NCBI GenBank assembly: GCA_964369775.1
Contig: CAYJHQ010000007.1
Coordinates: 1 to 64,000 of the forward strand
Source: CAUPWF01 sp964369775
Lineage (GTDB): Bacteria > Bacillota > Clostridia > Lachnospirales > Lachnospiraceae
DNA: 64,000 nt
Direction of reading: 5' to 3'
In this document: positions 43,702 to 51,747 of the stretch, piece after piece
How positions within the stretch are numbered: the first letter of the stretch is position 1
How the letters are laid out: the number at the start of each line of letters is the position of its first letter
Translations under genes and position numbers: made by a program
Notes under the pieces: model-generated
Database searches by the model: none
Told to the model about the DNA's origin: nothing
Seen by the model: only the letters and a program-made list of their open reading frames with translations

Positions 43702-45213
43702 ATGTATGTAATAAAAAATGCATTGCGAAATATTAAGAGGGGAAGAGTCAGAACAATATTAACACTGGTGTTGATATTAGCGATAACAGCATCAACTTGT
43801 GTAGCACTTAGTATTCGAAATAGTGCAAATGATGCAAAAGAGCAGGCATATGAAGGGATGAGTGTGACTGCAACGATTGGAATTGATAGAGAGTCTATGA
43901 TGGAGCAACAGACAGAAGATATGGCGGGAATGATGGATATGATGAGACAATATATGCCAGAAGAAGAGCTGCTGGTTTATGCAGAAGCAGATAGCGTCTC
44001 TGACTTCTATTACTCGAAGGCAATTTCGTTAAATGGTGTTGAAATAGAACCGTATGAAACAAGTGATTCTGCAATGGATCAATTCGAGCAAATGAGCGGA
44101 ATGAGTGGCGGAAAAAGTGGAATGATGGGTGGCGGTATGCCGACAGGTTCCATGGGTGGCGATTTTACTGTACTTAGCTACAATAGCCATAGTGCTATGA
44201 GTGATTTTGTAAATGGAATACTGGCTGTAACAGAAGGGGAGATGTTTGCAGAAGATAGTACCGAAAATGAGGCTGTGATTAGCGCAGAAATGGCCTACCA
44301 AAATAATTTAGAAGTAGGAGATACTATTAGTTTAGAGAATCCAACGAATGAAGCAGATATAATAACTATGACAGTTACAGGAATATTTGAATGTGCTACA
44401 ACTGATATCTATGCTGATACGGTTTATATAAGTGATCCGTCAATGGATGGAATCATGGCATCTTCAGAGACTGTTGCAATTGATTACACAGATGAGCGAA
44501 CTGGAGAGTTGAGTTCCTCGGCATTGACAAGTGAATTGAGTGGTACTTATGTATTTGATAGTGTAGAAGATTATGAATCATTTGAAAACGAAGCAGTAGA
44601 ACTAGGGTTGGATACAAGTATTTATGCAATTAACTCTGTGGATGCAAGTGAGTTTGAAAGTAGCCTTGTTCCATTAGATAACTTAACTTCATTTACTATG
44701 ATTTTCTTTATTGTTATATTGGTCATTGGTGCAATTATCTTAATAGTGTTTCAATTATTTAGTGTTCGAGAACGCAAATATGAAATGGGAGTACTAGCTG
44801 CAATAGGTATGAAAAAATCAAAAGTAGCTTCGCAATTTTTGGTTGAAGTATTAGTTATCACATTTATAGCAGTTATTTTAGGAACTGCTTTAGGCGCAGT
44901 AGTTTCACAACCAGTAGCAGACACATTGCTTGAATCCCAAATCGAATCAGCAGAATCAGAAAGTGCAAATATTGCTGGGAATTTCGGAGGAAACTTTGCA
45001 GGTGGTCCAGGTGAAAGGGGCAACAGCAGTATGTTTGAAGGTATGCAAGGTGGAGATGTGAGCTATATTGACAGTTTAGGTGTAAATTTGGATATTATAG
45101 TTTTGTTACAAGTTGTAGGAGTTGGAATATTATTGACACTTGTAGCAAGTAGTGTAGGAATCTTGTCGGTTCTTCGCTATGAACCATTAAAGATATTGAG
45201 CGATCGATCATAG
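43702..45213 (+). CDS. ABC transporter permease, FtsX/MacB type, Met-rich outside domain
   Basis: 503 residues: helix ~17-37, a large extracytoplasmic MacB_PCD-like domain ~40-325, then three C-terminal helices with the FtsX region (VFQLFSVRERKYEMGVLAAIGMKKSKVASQF). The outside domain is unusually Met-rich: MMDMMRQYM near residue 75 and MSGMSGGKSGMMGGGM near 132-147. A Gly/Asn-rich loop (~415-450) precedes the last helix. Met clusters can bind Cu(I)/Ag(I), so a metal-linked or oxidation-sensitive role is conceivable but unproven. The partner ATPase follows after 10 nt. Confidence 0.85.
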   Translation: MYVIKNALRNIKRGRVRTILTLVLILAITASTCVALSIRNSANDAKEQAYEGMSVTATIGIDRESMMEQQTEDMAGMMDMMRQYMPEEELLVYAEADSVSDFYYSKAISLNGVEIEPYETSDSAMDQFEQMSGMSGGKSGMMGGGMPTGSMGGDFTVLSYNSHSAMSDFVNGILAVTEGEMFAEDSTENEAVISAEMAYQNNLEVGDTISLENPTNEADIITMTVTGIFECATTDIYADTVYISDPSMDGIMASSETVAIDYTDERTGELSSSALTSELSGTYVFDSVEDYESFENEAVELGLDTSIYAINSVDASEFESSLVPLDNLTSFTMIFFIVILVIGAIILIVFQLFSVRERKYEMGVLAAIGMKKSKVASQFLVEVLVITFIAVILGTALGAVVSQPVADTLLESQIESAESESANIAGNFGGNFAGGPGERGNSSMFEGMQGGDVSYIDSLGVNLDIIVLLQVVGVGILLTLVASSVGILSVLRYEPLKILSDRS

Positions 45214-45223
45214 GAGGTTTGAA

Positions 45224-45868
45224 ATGAGTGTTTTTAAATTGGAAGATGTAGGGTATAGTTATGATAATAAAAAATATGTAGTGAAAAATTGTAACTTTAA
45301 TTTTGAAAAAGGGAATGTATATGCAATAGTAGGGAAATCTGGAGCGGGGAAGACAACATTATTATCCATGTTATCAGGATTGACAAAGCCGTCTGAAGGA
45401 AAAATCTACTATAATGATACAGATATAACAGGGATGAATCAATACGATTATCGATCAAAATACGTGGGGGTAATATTTCAAGCATATAACTTACTGCCAA
45501 CTCTTACAGCAGAAGAGAACGTTATTTTGTCCATGGATATCAGTGGGAAAATAATTAAGAATAAAAAAGAGGTCGCGCGTGAACTATTGGCAAAGGTAGG
45601 ACTTGCAGAAGAACTTCATAAAAGAAGAGTCTTGAAACTTTCAGGTGGAGAACAACAAAGAGTAGCGATAGCGAGAACATTATCTTATCAACCAGATGTA
45701 ATATTAGCTGATGAGCCGACAGGAAATCTGGATAGTGAAACTCAAGATAATATCATGAATATTTTCTGCGAGTTAGCGAAGCAACAAAATAAATGCATTA
45801 TATTGGTGACACATTCAAATGCAGTTGCTAAACGTGCGGATGTAAGTTATACAATTTCAAAAAAGTAG
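45224..45868 (+). CDS. ABC transporter ATPase
   Basis: 214 residues: Walker A GKSGAGKTT (~38-46), Q-loop VIFQAYNLLPTLT, signature LSGGEQQRVAIARTL, Walker B VILADEPTGNLDS and switch His in VTHSNAVAK. Same MacB/LolD-like class as the ATPase at 9090 but paired with a single-FtsX permease, so the transporter would be a dimer. AGGAGG supports the ATG. A perfect terminator hairpin follows. Confidence 0.9.
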   Translation: MSVFKLEDVGYSYDNKKYVVKNCNFNFEKGNVYAIVGKSGAGKTTLLSMLSGLTKPSEGKIYYNDTDITGMNQYDYRSKYVGVIFQAYNLLPTLTAEENVILSMDISGKIIKNKKEVARELLAKVGLAEELHKRRVLKLSGGEQQRVAIARTLSYQPDVILADEPTGNLDSETQDNIMNIFCELAKQQNKCIILVTHSNAVAKRADVSYTISKK

Positions 45869-45880
45869 GAGAATATTAAG

Positions 45881-45911
45881 AAATCCATAGGATAAAACCT
45901 ATGGATTTTTT
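45881..45911 (+). terminator. Terminator of the second ABC unit
   Basis: AAATCCATAGG/CCTATGGATTT with A-rich loop and T6. Confidence 0.9.
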
Positions 45912-45970
45912 AGTGCTGACGCAATAAAATGATAATAAGAATTATTCTTAATTTAACTGGAGGTGATACA

Positions 45971-47071
45971 ATGAAGAATATATTCAGTATACTAATCATA
46001 GGGTTGCTACTGTTAACAGGATGTTCAGCTACACTGAATCATGGAGCTACAAGAAAGAGTTCACTTGGACCATCATTACCAGAAGAAAAATTGGATTTAG
46101 ATCAAGTGACGAGGGATAAAAATTTGAAAACTATTTATTTGGCTGGCGGTTGTTTTTGGGGAGTAGAAGAATATTTTACTAGGATAGCAGGTGTTTACGA
46201 TGCTACATCAGGCTATGCTAATGGAACAACTGATACACCGAGTTATGAAGATGTGCTATACAAGGACACTGGACACGCAGAGGCTGTCAAGATTCTGTAT
46301 GATGAGAACCAAGTGACACTTTCAGAACTCATAGATTATTACTTCAAGATTATTGATCCAACAAGTTTGAATAAACAGGGTAATGATGTTGGTACGCAGT
46401 ACAGAACAGGAATTTACTATACTAACGAACAAGAAAAGAACATAATAGAGGATAAGATTAAAGAATTATCTAGTGAAGTGAATGGAGAAGTTGTAATTGA
46501 GATTAAACCATTAGATGGGTTTTACGAAGCAGAGGAATATCATCAAGACTATTTGGAGAAAAATCCAAATGGATACTGCCACATTAATCTGAGTGCATTT
46601 GGAACTGTTGAGGATATGATAGCTTCTGCAGGTTATGAGAAACCATCACAAGATGAATTGAAAGAGGAGCTGACAGAATCGCAGTATATGATAACCCAAG
46701 AAGGTGGTACAGAGCGTGCATTTACAAGCGAGTATGACAAGAATTATAGTCCTGGCATCTATGTAGATATAGTAACAGGAGAACCCCTTTTCTCTTCAGA
46801 AGATAAGTACGACTCTGGTACCGGGTGGCCAAGTTTTACTAGTCCAATTACTTCAGAAGCAATTAAAGAAGTAGGAGAAAAAGGAGTATTATCAGGTGGT
46901 ATAGAGGTGAAAAGTAAGTATGGTGATTCTCATCTAGGGCATGTATTTACGGATGGTCCAAAAGATGAAGGCGGATTGCGTTACTGTATCAATGGCGATG
47001 CATTGAAGTTCATTCCTTACGAAGAATTAACAAGTGAAGGATATGGATATCTAAAACACATATTTACTTAA
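45971..47071 (+). CDS. msrAB: Peptide methionine sulfoxide reductase MsrA-MsrB fusion lipoprotein
   Basis: 366 residues from the ATG at 45971 (GGAGGTGATACA upstream). The signal peptide ends in LLTGC with lipid Cys18. The MsrA domain (~52-215) has its catalytic Cys61 in GGCFWGVE, plus GHAEAV and YHQDYL. The MsrB domain (~230-366) has SGTGWPSF, the RSK.GDSHLGHVF-like SKYGDSHLGHVFTDGP and catalytic Cys in GLRYCINGDAL. The zinc CxxC pairs of many MsrB are absent, as in other fused MsrAB. It repairs oxidised Met in extracytoplasmic proteins; the Met-rich permease two genes upstream is a possible client. Confidence 0.92.
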   Translation: MKNIFSILIIGLLLLTGCSATLNHGATRKSSLGPSLPEEKLDLDQVTRDKNLKTIYLAGGCFWGVEEYFTRIAGVYDATSGYANGTTDTPSYEDVLYKDTGHAEAVKILYDENQVTLSELIDYYFKIIDPTSLNKQGNDVGTQYRTGIYYTNEQEKNIIEDKIKELSSEVNGEVVIEIKPLDGFYEAEEYHQDYLEKNPNGYCHINLSAFGTVEDMIASAGYEKPSQDELKEELTESQYMITQEGGTERAFTSEYDKNYSPGIYVDIVTGEPLFSSEDKYDSGTGWPSFTSPITSEAIKEVGEKGVLSGGIEVKSKYGDSHLGHVFTDGPKDEGGLRYCINGDALKFIPYEELTSEGYGYLKHIFT

Positions 47072-47096
47072 TTTAACTATTATAATTTTATTTAGG

Positions 47097-47124
47097 CTAC
47101 GTCTCTCTATGGGACGTAGTTTTT
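47097..47124 (+). terminator. Terminator of msrAB
   Basis: CTACGTC/GACGTAG stem with 9-nt loop, then T5. Confidence 0.85.
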
Positions 47125-47236
47125 GAGTTGACAGAAAAGAAAGAGGTAAAATAATAAATTGATTGAAAATAATAGATTAAAATGCTAAAATGAAGTGTAG
47201 TAGTTGGAAGTTTTCTTTAAGGTGATGGAGGAATTT

Positions 47237-47953
47237 ATGAATGTAATACGAACAAATGAAAAAGAAGCAATAATAATTAACGCAGAGACTACACGAGAAA
47301 CTTTAGTGACACATCCTCTGATTTGCCAGAAAATACCAGTCTTAGAGGAAGCAATGAAGAAAATAATAGAAAAAGAAGAAAATAGAAAATGCAAAATAAA
47401 AGACGATATATATGATGAGATACAAGAGTCCTATCACATATCAATTCTCTTTGTCTTAAATGCTCAATTGATTTTTGAGGATAGTGATAGGGAATGGATG
47501 ATTCCAATTCAATCTTTATATAGTGGGAATAAGAAAAGTATAGAAGGTAATAAAGAACAGTTGAAAGAGATTGTTATAAAAAAAGATGATTATATCGGTT
47601 TTTCTGGACATTTTATCCATTATGAAAGTACAGATAGAAAAGGGGAAGAACAAAACTCTCTTGGTTGCGCTTGTCTTGTGAAATTAACAGAAGACAAGAA
47701 ATATCTTGAGGAGATTCGATTGGCTTATACAATTTCCGACCCTGTTCCAATACGTTGTAGTGAGATTGAAGAGGAAGTAAGAAATATGAAAGTAGGAAAA
47801 GAACTACAAGAAGTAGTGGGGAAGGGAGCGCTTAAGGAGCTGAACCCCCTTACTAGTTGGAGAGCGGCAAGGGAATTTCGTTATCGCTTGATAGAAGAAC
47901 TCACAAGGAAATCACTAGAAATTTCGATTACTAAAAGTGGTGGTTTTATTTGA
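47237..47953 (+). CDS. XdhB-like protein lacking the N-terminal FAD-binding part
   Basis: 238 residues from the ATG at 47237 (GGAGG six bases upstream; the TTG at 47204 is rejected). The order of segments follows the FAD subunit of molybdenum hydroxylases: INAETTRETLVTHPLICQKIPVLEEA, ILFVLNAQLIFEDSDREWMIPIQSLY, then a C-terminal CO_deh_flav_C-like region SLGCACLVKLTED, IRLAYTISDPVPIRCSEIEEEV and SWRAAREFRYRLIEEL. True XdhB is ~290 residues; the first ~60 and the RNRGTIGGN FAD loop are missing or unrecognisable. It probably no longer binds FAD. It lies directly upstream of a YqeC-like gene, a known partner of selenium-dependent molybdenum hydroxylases. Confidence 0.6.
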   Translation: MNVIRTNEKEAIIINAETTRETLVTHPLICQKIPVLEEAMKKIIEKEENRKCKIKDDIYDEIQESYHISILFVLNAQLIFEDSDREWMIPIQSLYSGNKKSIEGNKEQLKEIVIKKDDYIGFSGHFIHYESTDRKGEEQNSLGCACLVKLTEDKKYLEEIRLAYTISDPVPIRCSEIEEEVRNMKVGKELQEVVGKGALKELNPLTSWRAAREFRYRLIEELTRKSLEISITKSGGFI

Positions 47954-48028
47954 TTTTTATAAAAAATGATGGTACTATTATACAGTTAGAGTTTCAGGGA
48001 AAAAGAGTAAATGTAATCAGGTGAGAAT

Positions 48029-48781
48029 ATGCATAATATAAAAATTAAGCAGTGGAATTACAATGAAAGAAGTTTGGAGTTATCAGAATCGTTGTATCAA
48101 AGTTTAGGTGTGGAAGAAGCAAAGATAATTTCATTTTTAGGGACAAGTCAGTGTATAGAGGTGATGTATCAATTAGCCTGTGAGATGAAGGATTTGAAAA
48201 AACGAATAGTAATTACGAGTCATGGAGAAGTGGCAAGCGAAGATATAATTGAGGATGCACATTTTATTCAGTTAGATGATTGGGAACAACTGCAAGATGA
48301 TGATTTGGTAGTTGGGGTTAACTTAGTAGGAAAATTAGTGGATAATAAACATATCGAGAGACCAAATGGAAGTATACCATTTGAAAAAGCAGAACTTTTT
48401 TTAGTACAAGCAGAAGAATCTAATGGATATGCAGTTAAGGTATTGAAAGAAGAAGAACCAAAGATTGAACTTGAATCAGATATGGTTGTTATTTGTTTAG
48501 GAATGGATGCTGTTGGAAAAACTTTTGAAGAAGGATGTTATCAATTTAATACGTGCGGAGACTGGCTTAGAAGAGAAGCGGATGATTTGATTACAGAAGA
48601 GGATATGATGCTTCTAATTGTGGATAACAGAGGCTACCGAAAAGTGATTAATTGCAGAGATGGGATTAAATACAGAGTAGTGTTAAATCGAGTGAGAAAA
48701 GAAGTAGATATCGATAATGCTAATAAGGTAATTCAAAGAGTTCCAGCATTTATGAGGGATGAGTGTGTGGTTTTGATATAG
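48029..48781 (+). CDS. YqeC-like protein with degenerate nucleotide-binding loop
   Basis: 250 residues aligning along its length with YqeC, the accessory protein of selenium-dependent molybdenum hydroxylases. ISFLGTSQCIEVMYQLACEM (34-53) is in the place of the P-loop (GAGGKTT...LA.E), VITSHGE (61-67) of VTTTTHI, LFLVQAEESNG (123-133) of the LVEADG motif, and EP (143-144) with LGMDAVGKTFEE (157-168) of the GLDALGKPL segment. The P-loop Gly-Lys-Thr and the ADG acid are lost, so ATP/GTP binding in the normal way is unlikely. The frame is intact and well supported by AGGTGAG. It sits between the XdhB-like gene and c-di-GMP genes. Confidence 0.6.
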   Translation: MHNIKIKQWNYNERSLELSESLYQSLGVEEAKIISFLGTSQCIEVMYQLACEMKDLKKRIVITSHGEVASEDIIEDAHFIQLDDWEQLQDDDLVVGVNLVGKLVDNKHIERPNGSIPFEKAELFLVQAEESNGYAVKVLKEEEPKIELESDMVVICLGMDAVGKTFEEGCYQFNTCGDWLRREADDLITEEDMMLLIVDNRGYRKVINCRDGIKYRVVLNRVRKEVDIDNANKVIQRVPAFMRDECVVLI

Positions 48782-48802
48782 AGATTGGGAGTGTTTGTTA
48801 GT

Positions 48803-49399
48803 ATGATTAATAGAGTGGACAATAAAGTGTATGACTATTCACATAATTTTGAAAATAAAAGAGTGATTGTAAAAGACTCACAAGGACAAGAGACGCTGAT
48901 TGATGCATCGATTTTAACACATAATAAGCAATACCATACTGTGGAAATTCCAGTCTTAGATGCAGTGAAAAAGACGTTGCCAGCAAAAGTAATTTTAATT
49001 ATATTGCTGTCTGATAGAATTATTCATTATTATGGAACAGTGAGACCTACATTGGTTATGGGAAGAATAGAAGTAGCACTTTATAGAGGGAGTGAAAAGG
49101 AAGATCGAAAGCATAAAAGATACAAACTCCTAGTTGATGGAATTGTTGATTCTATGATGATAGAAGGACAAGTAATCGCATTAAGTAAAGAGATTCCTGT
49201 GGATGTAATAAATATCAGTCGAGGCGGGGTGTTGATTCGAGGAGAAAGATCATCATTTTTAATCGGAGCAATCCTAAGGTTACGTATTAATATGAATGAG
49301 AAAGAGGAGACGTCTCTATTTTGTAAAGTGGTGAGAATGAATGAGATATCTACAATAGAAGCAGAATTTGGTTGTCAGTTAGAAAATATAGAGATATAA
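48803..49399 (+). CDS. PilZ-domain c-di-GMP-binding protein
   Basis: 198 residues from the ATG at 48803 (upstream TTG 48785 or GTG 48791 cannot be excluded). A YcgR_2-like N-terminal domain (~1-95) leads to a PilZ domain with the complete binding motif R102-KHK-R106 and N137-ISRGG (NxSxxG). It should bind c-di-GMP and act on motility or surface traits; the partner is unknown. It begins about 20 bases after the YqeC-like gene and ends 8 bases before the HD-GYP gene. Confidence 0.85.
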   Translation: MINRVDNKVYDYSHNFENKRVIVKDSQGQETLIDASILTHNKQYHTVEIPVLDAVKKTLPAKVILIILLSDRIIHYYGTVRPTLVMGRIEVALYRGSEKEDRKHKRYKLLVDGIVDSMMIEGQVIALSKEIPVDVINISRGGVLIRGERSSFLIGAILRLRINMNEKEETSLFCKVVRMNEISTIEAEFGCQLENIEI

Positions 49400-49407
49400 G
49401 GTGTAGT

Positions 49408-50493
49408 ATGGAAGAATTATTGCCAATTTCAGCAGACTACTTGTATGTTGGAATGAATGTAAAAGATGATATATATAACTATGATGGAAGAGTAGTTCTA
49501 GTGCCAACTGGAGTTATTCTTGACGCTAATAAATTGAGAAGATTGATTAAGTTTAATAGTGGTAAGCGGAATATTAGCGTAAAAAAGCGAACGTTTGAAC
49601 AATTGATTGAGCATAAAAAGCAAAAGGAATCGGTAGAACAAAAAGAATTAGAGGCTAAGATTGGGTACGAGAAAGTTACGAACTCAATGGAGTCTTATTT
49701 GAGCAGTGCAAGATATACTGGGAAAATTGTTGAAACAGAAGTGTTATCGATAAAAGAAGAAATTGCAAAGCAGATTGAACATGTGGATATTAATTGTGTT
49801 GTACAATGTATCTATGCACCGAGACAAATGGATGAGTATCTGCAGAAGCACAGTGTAAATGTAAGTTTATTAAATGGATTAATTGGAAAGTGGATGGGAT
49901 TAACAGGTGTACAGATATCAGAATTGATACTAGCAGGCGTAGTTCACGATGTAGGGAAAACTCAAGTTCCTGCTGAAATTTTGGATTTACCGAGAAAGTT
50001 AACAGTTGATGAATTTGCGATTGTGCAAAAGCATCCAATATATTCTTATGAGTTATTGAAAAACACACAGGTGTGCACGGAGAAAATAATGTCGGCAGTG
50101 AAATATCACCATGAACGCTATACAGGAGAAGGTTATCCGGAAGGACTTAAAGGAGAGGAAATACCTTTATACGCAAGGATTACAGCTGTATCAGATGTGT
50201 ATGATGCTTTAGTGTCAAAAAGAAGTTATAAAGATGAAAAAAACCCACTACATGTAATGAATATGTTGTATAAGAATGAGTCGATGGGATTAGATACTTC
50301 GATTTCAAATTTACTAGTACAACGATTATTAGCAGAATACATAGGCAGAGAGGTAGTTATGAGTGATGCGACAGAAGGAAAAATTGTTCAAGTGCTACCA
50401 AATGATTTAGAACATCCAATTATCAGTATTGATGGAGTAATAAGACAGGCGAGTGATGAGTGGAAGTGCGAGAGATTATTGACTCATATGTAG
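49408..50493 (+). CDS. HD-GYP domain phosphodiesterase
   Basis: 361 residues from the ATG at 49408 (AAGGTG upstream). The N-terminal ~120 residues are an uncharacterised DUF3391-like region (LYVGMNVKDDIYNYDGRVVLVPTGVILD). The HD-GYP domain follows with His-Asp at 180-181 (VHDVGKTQVP), KHPIYSYELL, YHHERYTGEGYPEGLKGEEIPLYARI and the DVYDAL motif, all metal ligands present. It should hydrolyse c-di-GMP to pGpG/GMP. With the PilZ gene upstream and the GGDEF gene at 5091 this gives synthesis, sensing and breakdown in one window. Confidence 0.88.
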   Translation: MEELLPISADYLYVGMNVKDDIYNYDGRVVLVPTGVILDANKLRRLIKFNSGKRNISVKKRTFEQLIEHKKQKESVEQKELEAKIGYEKVTNSMESYLSSARYTGKIVETEVLSIKEEIAKQIEHVDINCVVQCIYAPRQMDEYLQKHSVNVSLLNGLIGKWMGLTGVQISELILAGVVHDVGKTQVPAEILDLPRKLTVDEFAIVQKHPIYSYELLKNTQVCTEKIMSAVKYHHERYTGEGYPEGLKGEEIPLYARITAVSDVYDALVSKRSYKDEKNPLHVMNMLYKNESMGLDTSISNLLVQRLLAEYIGREVVMSDATEGKIVQVLPNDLEHPIISIDGVIRQASDEWKCERLLTHM

Positions 50494-50508
50494 AAAGAGA
50501 GGATTAAG

Positions 50509-51681
50509 ATGGAGTGGATTAACGAAATATTTAAAAAGATTAGAGGGCTTATAATTTTTACAGCAATTATTGTTCTAGTTTTTTGGAATCCTGAAATAGC
50601 ACTTTCAATGTTGTCAAATGCATTTGGAGTAGTGTTACCATTTATCATAGGTGGAGCTATAGCATTTGTCCTAAATGTGCCGATGAGTTTTTTGGAAGAA
50701 AAAATTTTTACGGAGAAGCTGGTTTCTAAGCACAAAAAGTTAGAAAAAGCAGGGAGACCCTTATCATTAGTATTAGTCATTGTTTTATTAGCGAGTATTT
50801 TATTGATTGTCTTATTTGTACTAGTGCCACAACTTATAACGTCTACGAATGGCTTATTAGTAAGTGTACAATCTTTTTTGATAGATTTAGAGAAATATGC
50901 AGATCGACTATTCAATAACAACGAGCAGGTCCGAGAATTTATTAGTAGTTTGGAGATTGATCAAGCTGCGATTGTGAGTTACGTAGTAAACTTTTTGCAA
51001 AGCGGTGTGGGGAATGTATTTGATACTACGCTAACAGCAGCTATGGGAGTTTTTTCAGCACTAACAACAGGGTTTATTGCATTTGTATTTGCTATTTATA
51101 TATTATTACAAAAAGAATTGTTGTCTGTGCAGTGTAAAAAAGTACTTTATGCTTTTATACCAGAAAATAGAGCGGGAGCAGTGAAAGAGATTGCGTCTTT
51201 AACTTATAGAACGTTTGCTAATTTTTTAGCAGGCCAATGTTTAGAGGCAGTAATTTTAGGTTCTATGTTTGTTGTGGTGTTAACGATATTTGGAATACCT
51301 TTTGCATTACTAATCGGTATTTTGATTGCTATTACTGCATTGATTCCTATGTTTGGAGCATTTATTGGTTGCTTTATCGGAGCGTTTTTTATCTTTATAG
51401 AAAATCCAACTCAAGCATTAGTTTTTATTATAATATTCCTTGTATTACAGCAGGTTGAAGGAAATTTAATCTATCCTCATGTGGTAGGAAATTCAGTAGG
51501 ATTACCTTCTATATGGGTACTTGCAGCAGTAAGTATAGGTGGAACTTTGATGGGGGTTGTAGGGATGCTTATTTTTATCCCTATCGTATCAGTACTGTAT
51601 ACTTTGTTTAGGGAAATTGTCTATTTAAAGTTAAAGAAAAATAAGATTAATCCCAAGGATATTGAAGAAGATAAGTTATAA
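50509..51681 (+). CDS. AI-2E family transporter
   Basis: 390 residues, about eight membrane helices in the AI-2E/TqsA/YdiK pattern (PF01594). A paired N-terminal helix region, a long soluble segment ~115-180, FANFLAGQCLEAVILGSMF, and the C-terminal LVFIIIFLVLQQVEGNLIYPHVVGNSVGLPSIWVLAAVSIGG block are seen. Family members export varied small molecules or Na+/H+; export of an autoinducer cannot be assumed. GAGGAT precedes the ATG, 16 nt after the HD-GYP gene. Confidence 0.85.
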   Translation: MEWINEIFKKIRGLIIFTAIIVLVFWNPEIALSMLSNAFGVVLPFIIGGAIAFVLNVPMSFLEEKIFTEKLVSKHKKLEKAGRPLSLVLVIVLLASILLIVLFVLVPQLITSTNGLLVSVQSFLIDLEKYADRLFNNNEQVREFISSLEIDQAAIVSYVVNFLQSGVGNVFDTTLTAAMGVFSALTTGFIAFVFAIYILLQKELLSVQCKKVLYAFIPENRAGAVKEIASLTYRTFANFLAGQCLEAVILGSMFVVVLTIFGIPFALLIGILIAITALIPMFGAFIGCFIGAFFIFIENPTQALVFIIIFLVLQQVEGNLIYPHVVGNSVGLPSIWVLAAVSIGGTLMGVVGMLIFIPIVSVLYTLFREIVYLKLKKNKINPKDIEEDKL

Positions 51682-51688
51682 ATAATAA

Positions 51689-51737
51689 CAAGAGGTCATT
51701 TGGAAGAAAGTTTTGTTCCAAATGGCCTCTTGTTTTG
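51689..51737. terminator. Bidirectional terminator between convergent genes
   Basis: CAAGAGGTCATTTGG pairs with CCAAATGGCCTCTTG (one mismatch) around a 14-nt loop, with T4 after. Confidence 0.85.
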
Positions 51738-51747
51738 CTGTGAGCCA

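Noticed and set aside
48029..48781. In-frame selenocysteine in the YqeC-like gene or its neighbour
   Set aside because: No internal TGA codon interrupts either frame and no SECIS-like hairpin is needed to explain them.
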